Assembly: GCA_963422465.1 (NCBI GenBank)
Contig: OY730170.1
Span: 496,001-560,000 of the forward strand
DNA from: Lichina pygmaea
Taxonomy: Eukaryota > Ascomycota > Lichinomycetes > Lichinales > Lichinaceae
DNA length: 64,000 bases
Direction of reading: 5' to 3'
Part shown: piece after piece, positions 44,945 to 56,951 of the stretch
How positions within the stretch are numbered: the first letter of the stretch is position 1
Layout of the letters: each line of letters starts with the position of its first letter
The notes under the pieces: generated by a model
Told to the model about the DNA's origin: nothing
What the model saw: the letters and a program-made list of their open reading frames with translations, nothing else
The model's database searches: none
Position numbers and translations under genes: made by a program

Positions 44945-45941
44945 GCTGAGCTCACGCCTGTGAGCTTCGGGAGGCTCTTTACGGTACCCTTCGTAGCCGG
45001 CTAGCTTTCAATTGAGTGATAGACCAGCGCCTCCTTGTCGTCGCGGGAAGATCATTCTCGCTAAACGCGCTATTCGCGGCAGCCCTGCTCGAGTGGTTTT
45101 CCTTCAAGGGATCTTCCTCGCTTATGATACCGTACCGTACCGTACCGTACCGAACGGCGTCTCGGAAGCTGCCGACTGTCGCCAGCCAAGAGTAGCATGA
45201 GTAAGCGCTTACTAAAGCCATGCTTAATAATGAAAGCGTCACTTCACTCGAGCAGGCAGCTGCGAGTCATCCACAATTGAAATAGCTTCATCAATGTGGA
45301 AGAACGCCCGCATCCTTTTCGTGCAGGTGGTCTTGGCGAGTTTGTCTCTTGCAGCTTCAATCTTCCACTCCCTCGTCTGCTTCCTCTTCACCTTCTTCTA
45401 CGCGGCTCAGGCGGGTTTGACTCAAAGAAGAAGAAGAAGAAGAAGCAAATACCGTACGGTCGGAGTGCGCCATAGGAAGTTTTGCCCCACCGTCAGCCCT
45501 GCAGTTCCAACCAGCACAAAAGTGGCATTATCATCGGATAAGGCTTCTCGCCTACCTACACTGTACCCGCTGCAGTAAGGACAGCACGATCCAGCCATAC
45601 GCTACATACTGTACGTAGGCAGGAAGTAAGTAGAGCTACGGCAGTCGGTACACTCTCCCCCGCCCAAAAGTATTGCCCAATCCACCGTTCGGATGAGCTA
45701 GGAGTGCCTATCATAAACTGCATATTTATCGTGGCTAACGCCTCGCTCAGATCTTGGGCCCAAGCAACGCCCCAGCCTCGGAGCTGCAGGACGACATCGT
45801 TCTCCAGTCGGACCAGAGCTGCAGCTACGTGAGGCTGCCTGTCTCCGCGAGCGGCCGTGTCGGCAAAAGTGCTGCTCGCCGGTGGAGATCCTAGAGCACC
45901 GCCTGAGCTCGAGAGCTGCCGAACTCCCGGTAGCTCCATAC
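44945..45941. other. Divergent intergenic region with microsatellites
   Basis: About 1 kb between POP3 and the deubiquitinase gene. A pure TACCG pentamer run (about 45,127-45,153) and an AAG run (about 45,426-45,447) are present. A GTG codon in frame at 45882 precedes the first ATG of the right gene, so the 5' leader is open but unlikely to be translated. Confidence 0.5.
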
Positions 45942-48900
45942 ATGGCCGACGAAGATGTCATGGCCATAGACGCGAGGCCATCACCGCGTTCTCTCGCTCG
46001 CGAGGGCTCCTCCGAGCCAGGAAACCCGCGACGCGACTCCACCGAGGATGCCGACCCGACCCTGACCAGGAAACGACAGCGACTCAACGCCGAGGCCCGG
46101 CGGTCGCCAAGCATATCTCTCGAACCGAATATCGACTCTGGCTCGGGCTCGGGCTCGGGCTCGGGCTCCGGATCTGGCTCGGTGTCCGGTTCCAGAACCA
46201 ACGAGCCAGTCTTTTCGGAAGCTGCTGGCTCTAGTCTTGCCTCGTCGCCACCTGTGCACGATGTGGCCCGAGTAGAGCTGGGCCGTCCCGAAACTCCGGA
46301 CCCGAAAACTCCCAGCGAGCCGGTGTCGGCGACGCAGACCCCCAGCAAGATGACGATCAACGTTCGCGGCGGAAGGCCTGGCACCCCGGATGGCATTCCG
46401 GACGGCGCGCCAGATCGGTTGCCTGTTGCCGAACCCGTCGCCGCCGATGCTCCAGATGGCCACGGAGAAGCGGGGCTTGCTCGTCGCACCTACCCGGATG
46501 ACGATCTCTCGGCATCTGCTGCCACGGTAGCGGTGGCAGAGGGGTCATCCGACGAAGAGTCTGCATCGTCTGCGTCGCTGCACAGCCCACCGCTGGAGGT
46601 CGCCGAGGTCGAGGACATCGACCAGAATTACACGGGAGCCGGTTGGGGTTCTCTTGTCAGCGTGTCGGTCGAGCCAGAGGGCCGAGAGTATCTTGTGTCG
46701 AGGTTTCCCTTCTATTCTCGCGAGTGCGATGCGAGAGAGCCGGTCTTGCAGATGGTCAAGACGGTGGAGCTTGGTGAGCGTCGACCGACCCGAGCTCCGT
46801 TCTGGCGGCTCTCCGTCAGAGAAGTGCTGACCTGCCTTGCAGCCGGATCGATCAGCTGTAGTGCCATCCGCGACTTTGCCGACTGGCTGGGCTACTGCGT
46901 CGAACGAGGAGAACAGCAGGCTCTCGATTGGTACGAGATATTCGCCGAGAACCGTGATTTTTGGGAGGAGATCCCAAGCGTCCTCGAGGCGATTCTGAGG
47001 CGAAGGTATGTCTCACGCGGACAGACACCGGTCCTCGCCTTCTAGTCGAAGTCATGTGCGGCGCCGGGGCTAACCCTGTCGCCCGTCCCCCCCCCCTCCA
47101 CTCTCCCAGGGTCTTCTTCGAGCACGAGCCCGGAAACGAATCCGCCTTGGTCATCGGGGGCCCCGGCGGCGACCCGGGTTCCATCTTCGAGCTCCTGGTG
47201 CACTTCGCTCGGCTTAGCTTGCAGCTGTTCTGCGTCGACGTCAACACGCTGACCGGCAACGATGCACCCAACGAGGAACCTGATCTGATCTCGCTACGCT
47301 ATCAGATCACGCTCTCGTGGATCTTGCTGCCGCATTCTTCGCCCGATGTGCTCCTGTGGCGCGTCCTGCGGGACCAGTACGCCTACGACGTCGATCAGCT
47401 GTTGACGGCCGTGTCGACGACCTTCCTGGCCGGCCCTGTGAATGGGCTGCAGCTGGTCTGCCGCTTCACGGACCTGGTGTTTGGCCGCGTTGCGCAGTGT
47501 CCTCGACTCTGCAAGGTGCTTGGGCAGCCTGTCTGGATCGCTCAGCGGCTGATCGACATGGCCGTCGAGCGTCTGGCGGCGGCCGCCGCCGCCGCGGCCG
47601 CGACCGACGAGAACGACGACGACCGTCAGGCTGCCGTGTGGCGACGACTGGCTCGAGACTGCGCCGACCTGTGCCGCAACATCGACCAGCGCCTCGACGC
47701 GATCGTTGTGAAGCAGGTCAACGTCCCTCGTGACAGCGTCAAGGACCTTTGTCACGGCGTCGCGCAGATACTCGAAGGCGTGGCGAAGGTCGACCCGGAA
47801 TCTGGTCGGCGTCTGCTGAAGGAGAGGGAGTACGCCCTGGCTGGCGCCGTGGGCGTCGGTGTCGACGAGCTGCCGCAGCTGCTCGCACGGTCGTGGAAGT
47901 TCCATCTGCTCAGGAAGTGCATCGTGCACGGCCGGATGGAGGTGAGGGTGCAAGGGCTCGACACGATGTGCAACGATCTGGTAGAGGCCTACAAGTACTT
48001 CGGCGTCGCCGTCCCTCACCCGGTCATGCAGTACCTTGCCGACTTCATCCTCGGGAACAACCTTCTCGAGTACCTCGTCGGGGTCAACTCCCACATCCAG
48101 CTGGTGGAACGCAGCGCCAACGTGGCCGGCTTCTTGGTGGTCACCGGCCGATACACGCCGCATCAGACGGACATCATCTGGCAGATGGTCAAGACACACC
48201 AAGATCCTCGATTCGTCGCCGCCATCCTGCGCATGCTCAAGGGCATCTTCAACGTCTCCTTCTACCCGACGCTCCTCTATCTCTGCGAGAAGCTCAACGA
48301 GCTGCCCGTCCAATCCTTCGACCTGGCCGTGATCGACTACGCGTCGAACCTGCTGAGCCACCTGCGGGAGAAGTGCCGCCCAATGCCACCACCGGCGCGG
48401 ATGGAGATGCCGCCGTACCGACTCTGCATTCGGCTCGTCCGGCAGGTCACGCCCTCGACCCACTCGTCCCCGACCGGCAACCCGGCCGTCTCTCAGTTCG
48501 CCTTCGGTCAGTTGCTGGAGCTGCTGCCGCTGGGACCGAGCGCGGAAGACCGCAAGGCCATCTATCTCGCGTGCCTCGAAGACATCACCGCCAAGAATTC
48601 CTACAGCACGGGGAGCATCCGTGTGTTGAACGCGCTGCTCCAGCAGGTGCGAGTGAGCCGCGATGCGACGGACGACCTCGAGCGGCTGACGTCCGACCAC
48701 GACCTCACACGCCTCGTGATCGAGGAGACGGCCTGCGCGTTGCGCCACGACAAGGGCCACCTGCCTCCGCAGAACAACGACGTCGTCCTTGGCTCTCGCC
48801 TGGAAGTCGTCTCCCGCATCATCGCGAGGGCCCCTCTGACCATCAGCGACTCGCTCGCCGACCGCCTCTGGCACTGCCTGGCCGAGAACGACGCCTTGGA

Positions 48901-49524
48901 CACGGGCCAGCGAGACATGGCTTGGAACATGCTCTGCAGCGTCACCACCAGGCTCCGGGCGCGGAACCCCTTCATCGATCGCTGCATCGAGACGTACCTT
49001 CCGCGCCTCCCTTCGAGGCACTTCACGCCCGGCGTCCTCAGCATGGTGCAGCAGGTCATCCAGTACGAGCACCGCATGGCCCCTCAGAGGCTTCCTCGCG
49101 AGGGCGACATCATCGACATCACCGGCTCCGAGCTTCTCTGGCGACTGATCCTCAACGCGCCAGAGCGCACGATCGAGCAGCAAGCCATCCGCTGCCTCGT
49201 CGGCTTCTATTTGGACGCCGCCATCGCCCGTACCGTCCCTCAGTCTACAGTCGAGGCGACATATTTAGCCTTGGCCGATCGATGCATCCGTCAGCTGACC
49301 GACGCCGCCACCAAGCTGAGGGCCTCCGGAGGAGGTGAAAGCCACGCCAACGGAGATGACGGTCCGATGGCGGTGCTACGATCCGAGCCAGAGACGGCGG
49401 CTGAGGAATCGTGCTTCAGCCGCTCGCTCATGTTCCTCCGTGATTTCATCCGAGGCCTCAGGGAGAGACCATACTTCATGTCTAGGTTGATCCCAGCCTC
49501 CGGTGGGTTGACAAACGGCGACGT

Positions 49525-49555
<31 letters not shown>

Positions 49556-52500
49556 TCTCCAGGCGATATCATCCGGCTGCGATACCAGGCACTCGCTCTC
49601 GAGAAACCGGCGTCGGCCATGAGAGAGTTGGAGATTGGCGATCTGGAAACCTGCCGGACCTTGAGGCACCGCCTCACCCACGAGACCGGATTCAACAACT
49701 TCCGCATTATCTCTGGCGGCCAGGAGGTCGACCTCGACATGGTCGCGGCCAAATCGATTCGGGAAGTGCAGCTGGCTTCGCATCCGCTCATGATATCTAG
49801 GGCCGTCAAGCCTGCGACGCTCGAGGTTAGCCAAACCTCTTCTGAGGGCCTAACGATCGTGGAGCTGGAGGTGATGAAACATTTCGACGAACTCTATGAG
49901 CTTCTTGGACTCGAAGAACGGCTAGCTTCACAGGTTGGACATCCCCACCCTTGGGATCCGGACCGCTTTCCCCCTCTCCTTTATGCTGACACGGAGACGG
50001 AAATTCCAGCTGTGGGAGTTCTTGAGTGCCTTCCCTCCACACGCCAGACCGACAAAGTTCGCAACGTTCGAAGCCTCGGCCGATGCCGTGTTTCCCTTGG
50101 GCCAACCGTTCAAGGTCATGTACTCAGCTGCGACGATGGAAGATGCTCTCGAAACGCAATTGCGGACGGTTCGCATCCGCTGTGTTGACGACCCGAGATG
50201 GCAAGGTTATGCTAATGCAGAGGCAGAAGCCTGCGGAACCAGCATTTTTAAGGCGATGCATCGAGCTCCTGATCAGAGCCGTTATCGACGACGGGTTGTT
50301 GGACTCCTTCCTTCCTGGCCCTCTGAGGACCAGAACCATAGTTGCGCTCGTGCATTGCCTCCGTCGCTTCCTTGAAGGTGGGCCTGCCTCTCGGGACTTC
50401 CTCGCGGTATTGGGACCGGCCAGCCACTGACAGCCTCGAAGCGTCTCTAGGCCCGGAAACGCCTGTGGTGACACTGGTGGACGAGACGAATCTGTTAGAT
50501 CATCTCTTTGCATTTTTGCATCTGTCAACGTCCCCGGCAGCGATAGATCTCGAGGAATCCGTACTGCTCGCCGTCGATACCTTGTCCTGCATTCTGCACG
50601 CATCGCTGTTCAACGAGCGCTTTTGGACTGCGTTGAGCAGCCGCGAAGACGTCTCGGACCGCGTCCGGCAACTCATCCTCACCGATCCCAGAGTCGGACT
50701 TCGCCAGATGATTGGCATGGTCATCACGAACTTCGGTCACCTGACCATCAGGTATCCCTCGATTGGCACTAGTCATCTTCTAGCTAGATCTGACCACGAC
50801 AGCAGTTTCCGCCAAGAGCGAGCGCGGGAGATGGTGCTATTACTATGGCGGGTCTTCTCCTCGATGTTGTCCACCATCTCAGAGAACCTGGTCCCGCAAT
50901 GCGCCCAGCTCTTCGAGACAACGCTGGTCGTCTTGCGAGTCGTAGGTAGCAACAGTCCTGGCGCCCTGAAGCTCGAGGAGTCTATCGGACACTGGATTGA
51001 CCTGTTGACCGATCATCATCACTCCGAGGTAAGCGGAGCACGTACCGATTTAGGGCCTCTAGCGCTTACTTGTTTAGGTGGTTGGACGGGACACCATCGA
51101 CTATTTCATCGTCGGACTGGCTCGGCTCTTGCATAGTGCGCTCCGATTGCGGATCGCAGAAGGAGCCCCGTTGAAGACAGGGTTTGTTCTGTTCGTCTAT
51201 CCATAGCGGTATCGTCGCTGAGCCTGTTGCTAGAAACCTTGCTACCGTCATCGTCACCCGACTCCTGTTTCCAGAACTGTCGACCCGTACAACCGAAGAA
51301 CGAATAACAGGACGAGTTCCCGTTCTACACAGCCCGTCGAGAAAGGAGCTGAACGATCTGCTCTTGCTTCTCTGTCAAGATGTTGACACCTATCGCGGGA
51401 CCATCGGACTGCTTACCGATCTCGTTCCAACACGTGCGTAGTCCGGTCTTATAACGCCCGGATCTTCTCTGACGATGTAACAGCCTACGCGTATCCGCTC
51501 CTCTGGAACTTCCAACGACAAAAGGCCATCCGCTCCCAGACCGGATACGTAGGCCTACACAATCTCTCCAACACTTGCTACCTGAATTCGCTTTTCACCC
51601 AGCTCTTCATGAACGTTGCGTTCCGAGGCTTCATACTGAATGCCCACGTTGCGGATCCGGATGGCTCTCAGAGGCTGATCGCCGAGACGCAGAAGCTCTT
51701 TGCGCACATGCAGAGCAGCTGGCACGTGGCAGTGGAACCGAGGGAACTCATCAACGCCGTCAAGAACTACAACAACGAGCACATCGATGTCGCCATCCAG
51801 ATGGACGTCGATGAATTCTACAGTCTCATCTTTGATCGATGGGAGGGTCAGATCCTCACAGATCAAGACAAGAAGACCTTCCGCTCGTTCTACGGTGGTC
51901 TTCTCGTGCAGCAGATCAAGTCCAAGGAATGCCACCATGTCAAGGAGCGAGAAGAGCCCTTCCTGGCGATCCAGTGCGACATCAAGGGAAAATCCACCCT
52001 CCAGGAGAGCCTTGAGGCGTACGTCGAAGGTGATATGATGGAAGGCAGTAACAAATATTTTTGCGACGGTTGCGGCCGCCATCTCGATGCTGTCAAGAGA
52101 GCTTGTCTGAAGGAAGTGCCCGACAACCTCATATTACATCTCAAACGCTTCGACTTTGACCTCAGGACCATGCAGCGGAGCAAAGTGAACGACTACTTTG
52201 AGTTTCCCATGACTTTGGACATGTCAGCGTACAAGGTCGAGTATCTGAGCGACCCTCAGTCGTCAGTTCCGGAAGATATCTTCGAGCTCGTTGGAGTCCT
52301 GGTTCACACCGGCACCGCGGAGTCGGGCCACTACTACTCCTACATCCGCGAACGGCCTGTCGCGGGCGCTATGCACTCGCATAAGTGGGTGCACTACAAC
52401 GACTGCGAAGTCCAGTATTGGGACCCCGCCAACATTCCGATGCAATGCTTTGGTGGGACGGAACCCTGGGCACAGCCAAGAGAACCGCAGCCCATACACG

Positions 52501-54731
52501 TCCCGAAATCATACAGCGCCTACATGCTGTTCTACCAACGATCATCTTCTATTGTTAGGGAACAGGCAGCACAGTCGAGAGACGATACATCTGGAGCAAT
52601 ACCGTCTCCGCAGAAGCCGCCGCTCTCGATGGAGGTCGCCAACCACATCGCACTGGACAACGAGCTTTTTGTTCGGAAGTATTGTCTCTACGACGAATAT
52701 CATGTCGGCCTCGTCAAATCGGTATTTGGCATGCTGAACTGCATCGTCAAGGAGTCCGACTCTCCGGATCATGGCATTGAACGTGCAGCCATCACCATGG
52801 CCATGAGCTATCTTGACCAGGTCGTTGCGCGCACAAAGGATGTTCCCGACTTCGATTCCATGGTAAAATTGGTCATGGACACGATCGAACAGTGCGCCAA
52901 ATGCTGCAAGCTGTTCCTCGACTGGATCGTCGGCCACCCAGAGGCGGTACGGAGTCTACTGTTGCGATGCCCGACCCCCCGGGTGCGGTACTCGTTCGCG
53001 CAGATGATCGTGCGAGCCCTGGACCGGCTGCGACATCTCGACCCGTTTCTCTATGGGCTGGACATCAACAAAGCCGGTGCACTTGCCTGGATACGTCATT
53101 CCACCCCGGTGTCAGAGATCTTATTGAACCTAGATAAGATCTGGCACTTCATCGAGGTACACACACGGGCCTGGGATGATTACTTCGGGCTCATCGCCCA
53201 CATGATGGCTCTAGGTGGTCCGGAAAGGGCCGTAATCCTACGGTCTGGCATCCTCCGTCGCTGCATCGAGATGTTGGTGGCCGACAGCGACTCAAGACTG
53301 AAGCTCGAGTATGAGAGAGTCTTCAGGATGCTGAGCAAGGGAAGGAAGCCGTCCTACGCGAAGTTGATCGAGCTCGTGAAGGACCTGCTCGGCATCCTCG
53401 ATCTCACCAACCCGCACTTGGCGGCCGATGAACGCGACCGGTTTCAGCATGACAGACTCGACTCGTACCCCTTGACCCGAGCCGAGAACGTTCTGATGAG
53501 ATTCTCCCGGGTCGAGAAAGCATCGGTGTTCCTGTCGAAGATCATCGGCATCAACCAAAACGCCGAAGCCGTCTCACAGATCGTCTCGCAGGTTGTCTTG
53601 GCCGCACCCGACTTTGACATCTGGACCTCTCTTTGCGCGAGTTTGATGCGGGGCATCGCCCAAGAGCCCTCGTCGCAAATCGGTCCTTACCTCCAGGCGG
53701 CCCTAGTGGCGTTTGAATACGCACCTACTCCGACTGACATCAAGGAACTTGTACGTCATGCCGCGAAGGAGATTGACTCCATCGGGACCAACGGCGGACG
53801 GGAATATCTGGGGTTCTATCGTCGACTGAACTTCATCCGAAATCAGCGATGGCCACATCACCCGCACTACTTCCGCTATAAGATACTCGAGACGGCGAGC
53901 CTTTGGGCTCCGACATTGCTGCTGTACTGGGATCCAGAGGTGCGGGAGGGGACGGAGACCTTCTTGCACCAGATTCTCTTCGATCACGGCGTGCCGCCGA
54001 CCACGGAGCTGGCTACGCTGAACGAAGTCATGGACCAGGCCGGCCGAGACCTTGGTGAAGCCTGCATGGCTAGGCTTGAGGAGCGCTACGTGCAACCGGT
54101 TCAGCAGGTGGAGCGGAAGCTGGTGGAGTCGATCTGTCGAGTCATCGGTGAATGTCGGACTTATTGTCTCGATGATGAAGCGACTACATTTGAAGTGAGG
54201 CACGATGGTGAGTTTGGCCTGAACTGTATTCACACGCACCACGTCACATGATAGTCGCATTGAACGTCTCGCTGACTGGTCACTTTGGAACAGTCACGAT
54301 GACCGGCATCCGGGAATTATTGATCGAGGAAGCCGATGACGTAGCTTCTGGTATGGCCGCTGTTTACTTCTAGGGCGTTTTCGTTGTCTCTGCATACGTA
54401 CTACCCTGTCTCCTATGTCACTACCTCCTTTTTCTTGTTTTTCCCTCCCATCGCCATCTTTCTCCTGTCACCTCCCTTCAAGTTGCCGTTTTTCATATTT
54501 CCCACGACAAAGCCAATTTCCTTGAGAAAGTCTTGTCACGAACTGTCAAGCTTCTATGTCGTTCGTCGCACCCACACACTCAAGTCATTACTTCTACGAC
54601 AAGGCAAGCATTCGTTCTGACGCACAATTCGAGATACTACCGTAGACGAATGGGATAACGACTCCAACCAAGCGAGCGACACGTCGGACGTTGACACCAC
54701 GCTTCAAGCCGCCGGGGGATCCTCGTCGTGA
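45942..54731 (+). CDS. Giant ubiquitin-specific protease with C-terminal fungal domain
   Basis: This is a USP9X/USP34-like deubiquitinase of the fungal type that joins a UCH domain to a long C-terminal region (I believe DUF3517). Exons: 45942-46773, 46843-47005, 47110-49933, 50010-50168, 50221-50377, 50424-51028, 51078-51181, 51234-51433, 51484-54207, 54294-54350, 54646-54731; total 2,636 residues. The first about 270 residues are disordered, with an SG repeat. A helical-repeat-like region (about 330-1650) carries Ala runs. The protease begins TGYVGLHNLSNTCYLNSLFTQLF (catalytic Cys about 1713) and ends GTAESGHYYSYI (His about 1964) and HYNDCEVQYWDP. The CDGCG half of the finger zinc site is present, its partner not obvious. 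The junctions at 50377/50424 and 51181/51234 rest on short introns. Confidence 0.88.
46138..46190 (+). repeat. In-frame GGCTCG hexamer repeat encoding Ser-Gly
   Basis: Seven to eight copies of GGCTCG or close variants encode a run of Ser-Gly pairs in the disordered N terminus of the deubiquitinase. The unit is a multiple of three, so length change would keep the frame. Confidence 0.9.
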
Positions 54732-56951
54732 ATAACCGGAGTTTCGGGCCGGGTCTGGAGAGGAGGGAGGGGGGGTGAGGGGTGTGAGCCTTCTCTCTGT
54801 TCTTCTTCATTCATGATTGAGCTTTTTACCCTCCGGAGAACTCCTTTACCTCCTACCGTACTCTTACTACTGTACTAGAACTTCTTTACTCCTACTACTT
54901 CTCCTATCACGAATTCTCCTACTTCAACTGTCACCACCACCATCATCACCATCATCACCACCACCACCACCTCTATCACTTTCACTACCACCACCACAGC
55001 CACTATCACCCCCGCCACAGCCATCATGAATTTCTTCTTCTTCTTTATTTCCTACAGCGCCCCCATCACACCAGGCCCACGAGGACCTCTCAAACTCTTT
55101 TCTGCGTCCGTGCATGCGTGTATGTATCTCCTACCGTACTCTTATAAGCCAAAAAGGCAGGCACTGATTGGTACCTGACTTGGTATCCATGATCTCGCCT
55201 TTTCCCTTCTTCTCTCCTTCGCCATCCTTCTCTCCCCCCATCTGTTTCTTCTGCACATCTCTCTTCTCTGTTTGCCTCTTTCTCTTCTTTGGCCTGGGCT
55301 TTTCTTTCATTTCCTTTTCCCTCCTCTTCTTTCTCTTCTTGACCTCTTCTTCTTGACCTTGTTTTCTTTTGTCCATCTATCTACCGTTCATCCATCTATT
55401 TGCTGTTTCCTTTCCAAACATCTCTCTCTAGAACTGGAGCTGTGAAGTGTAGAACTGCAAGATGTAGAACTGTGAAGTGTAGAATCGGCAGTGCCATGAC
55501 ATCTCATGGGTGCTAGTTGAGTCTAGTCTAGTTGATACCACACTCTGGTCTATGTCACTGCTGTCTTTAGGTTATTTTTGGTGATTTGTACTATCTGCTG
55601 TCTATCCCACTTCATTGGGGCGGCATGGTGTAGCGGGAAGCTGGTGAGAGTTTCCCACTACGTGGCACCCATGACCCGGAACTAGTGGTGTCAGGCCTGG
55701 AGAACCTGACTAAACTAGTTGTTAGTTTAAATCTGACCCACCCCACATTCTGCCACAAAAACCCCTGAGATTCATAGAACTTGTCTAAGATGTACTCCTC
55801 GCAAGATGTATGAAAATCCTCAAGAAATAGCTCACCCAATATCCGTCAAGATCCACAAAACCCTTATTACTGTGGTTTTCCTATTTCCCCTACGGGGTTT
55901 GGGGTGTTCCCACAGTACGTACACTACAAACCACGGGGTGTACAGTAAATGCGTCAGATCCCCGAGTCAAGTCTACCAGAGACAAAAATCCTTCAAGAAG
56001 TTCTGCATGGCTTAACAGCCGAATCAGTGTAAGAATCAAATCAAATCAAAATCAAAAATCCCACTTCATTCCACATCATCCCAATCCCCCACCCAATCTC
56101 ATTCCATCTTCATCCCCATCCGTCCCATCTTATCCGACACACCCACCCAACACTACACTCCACCACCTCATCACTACGACAACCTCCGTCCTCATCACCT
56201 ACTCCACAACCTCAAAGTGTTCTTTCAAAGCAAATATTCCTGCCACAAACAACAAACCAACTATACTGAGTCCGGAGTATCTTGATCTTTCACTGCTGAG
56301 ATTTTCCAAGATTATTTTCGTGGTTGTTTTGAGGGGCTGTCTTGAGCGGAGGTTTTCTGGCTCTCTGGATACTTGATGATAGTTATCTCTATAGCAGTGT
56401 TGAAGAGGGGAGTAAGGGAGAAGTGTAGGGTGGCGAAGAGGGAGGGTCGAAAGAGGTCGAGTGCATGGTAGGTTCATGCTTGTGAACCTGTGTAGATGGG
56501 GAGCAGGGTTGGGAAAGATGGAATGGTAGCGTTGGACAAAAACACATTGTTGGCAAGTATAGGAAGATGAAGTTAGTTGTCTGTCTCTTTCTACTATCAC
56601 TCCACTATTTTCCTCCTTTCAATAAGGGTATTGGGATCTTGATGCTCTTCATTTTCTATAGAGGACACATTATTTCCGCGGCTTACAGGATCGCAGGAAG
56701 AGGAGGGTTCATCCACCTGTGTGTGTTCAAGGAAGCCGGACTTTGGCATGTTGCATGATACAGCACAGCACAGCATGGCAAAGGCACGATATATGTGTAC
56801 AGCACAGCAGGGTAGCGCAGCACGACAGCGCAGGGCGACAGAGAGGAGCAGAACCCCACGGAAAAACATGTGCAGAGGCGTGGTGATTACTGACACCTCT
56901 ACACAGTCAACAAGTAGCAAATCAATGAAAAACCAAGCCTGCAGCCACAGC
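54732..56951. other. Convergent gene-poor stretch with simple repeats and a SINE-like element
   Basis: 2.2 kb between the 3' ends of the deubiquitinase gene and TFA1. CAC/CAT trinucleotides span about 54,935-55,030. A pyrimidine-rich tract with many CTT runs spans about 55,195-55,380. A short duplicated phrase (GTAGAACTG, GAAGTGTAGAA) lies at about 55,440-55,490. No protein-coding gene is seen. Confidence 0.5.
55615..56060 (+). mobile_element. SINE-like element sharing its 3' tail with the window's LINE
   Basis: The left end GGGGCGGCATGGTGTAGCGGG contains TGGTGTAGCGGG, close to the RNA polymerase III A box of tRNA-derived SINEs. A B box is not convincing (the best candidate lies near 55,675-55,685). 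The body is about 400 bp with no reading frame. The right end (55,998-56,040) matches the LINE tail at 2,141-2,188: both contain TCTGCATGGCT and, further on, ATCAGTGTAAGAATCAAA, then a short A-rich repeat (ATCAA units here, AAAT units in the LINE). Shared tails are the usual mark of a SINE mobilised by its partner LINE. Target-site duplications were not found. Confidence 0.6.

Noticed and set aside
47294-49183. 629-codon minus-strand frame opposite the deubiquitinase
   Set aside because: It mirrors codon bias of the plus gene, is extremely Arg/His/Val/Asp-biased and has no domain; the plus frame is continuous with the conserved exons.
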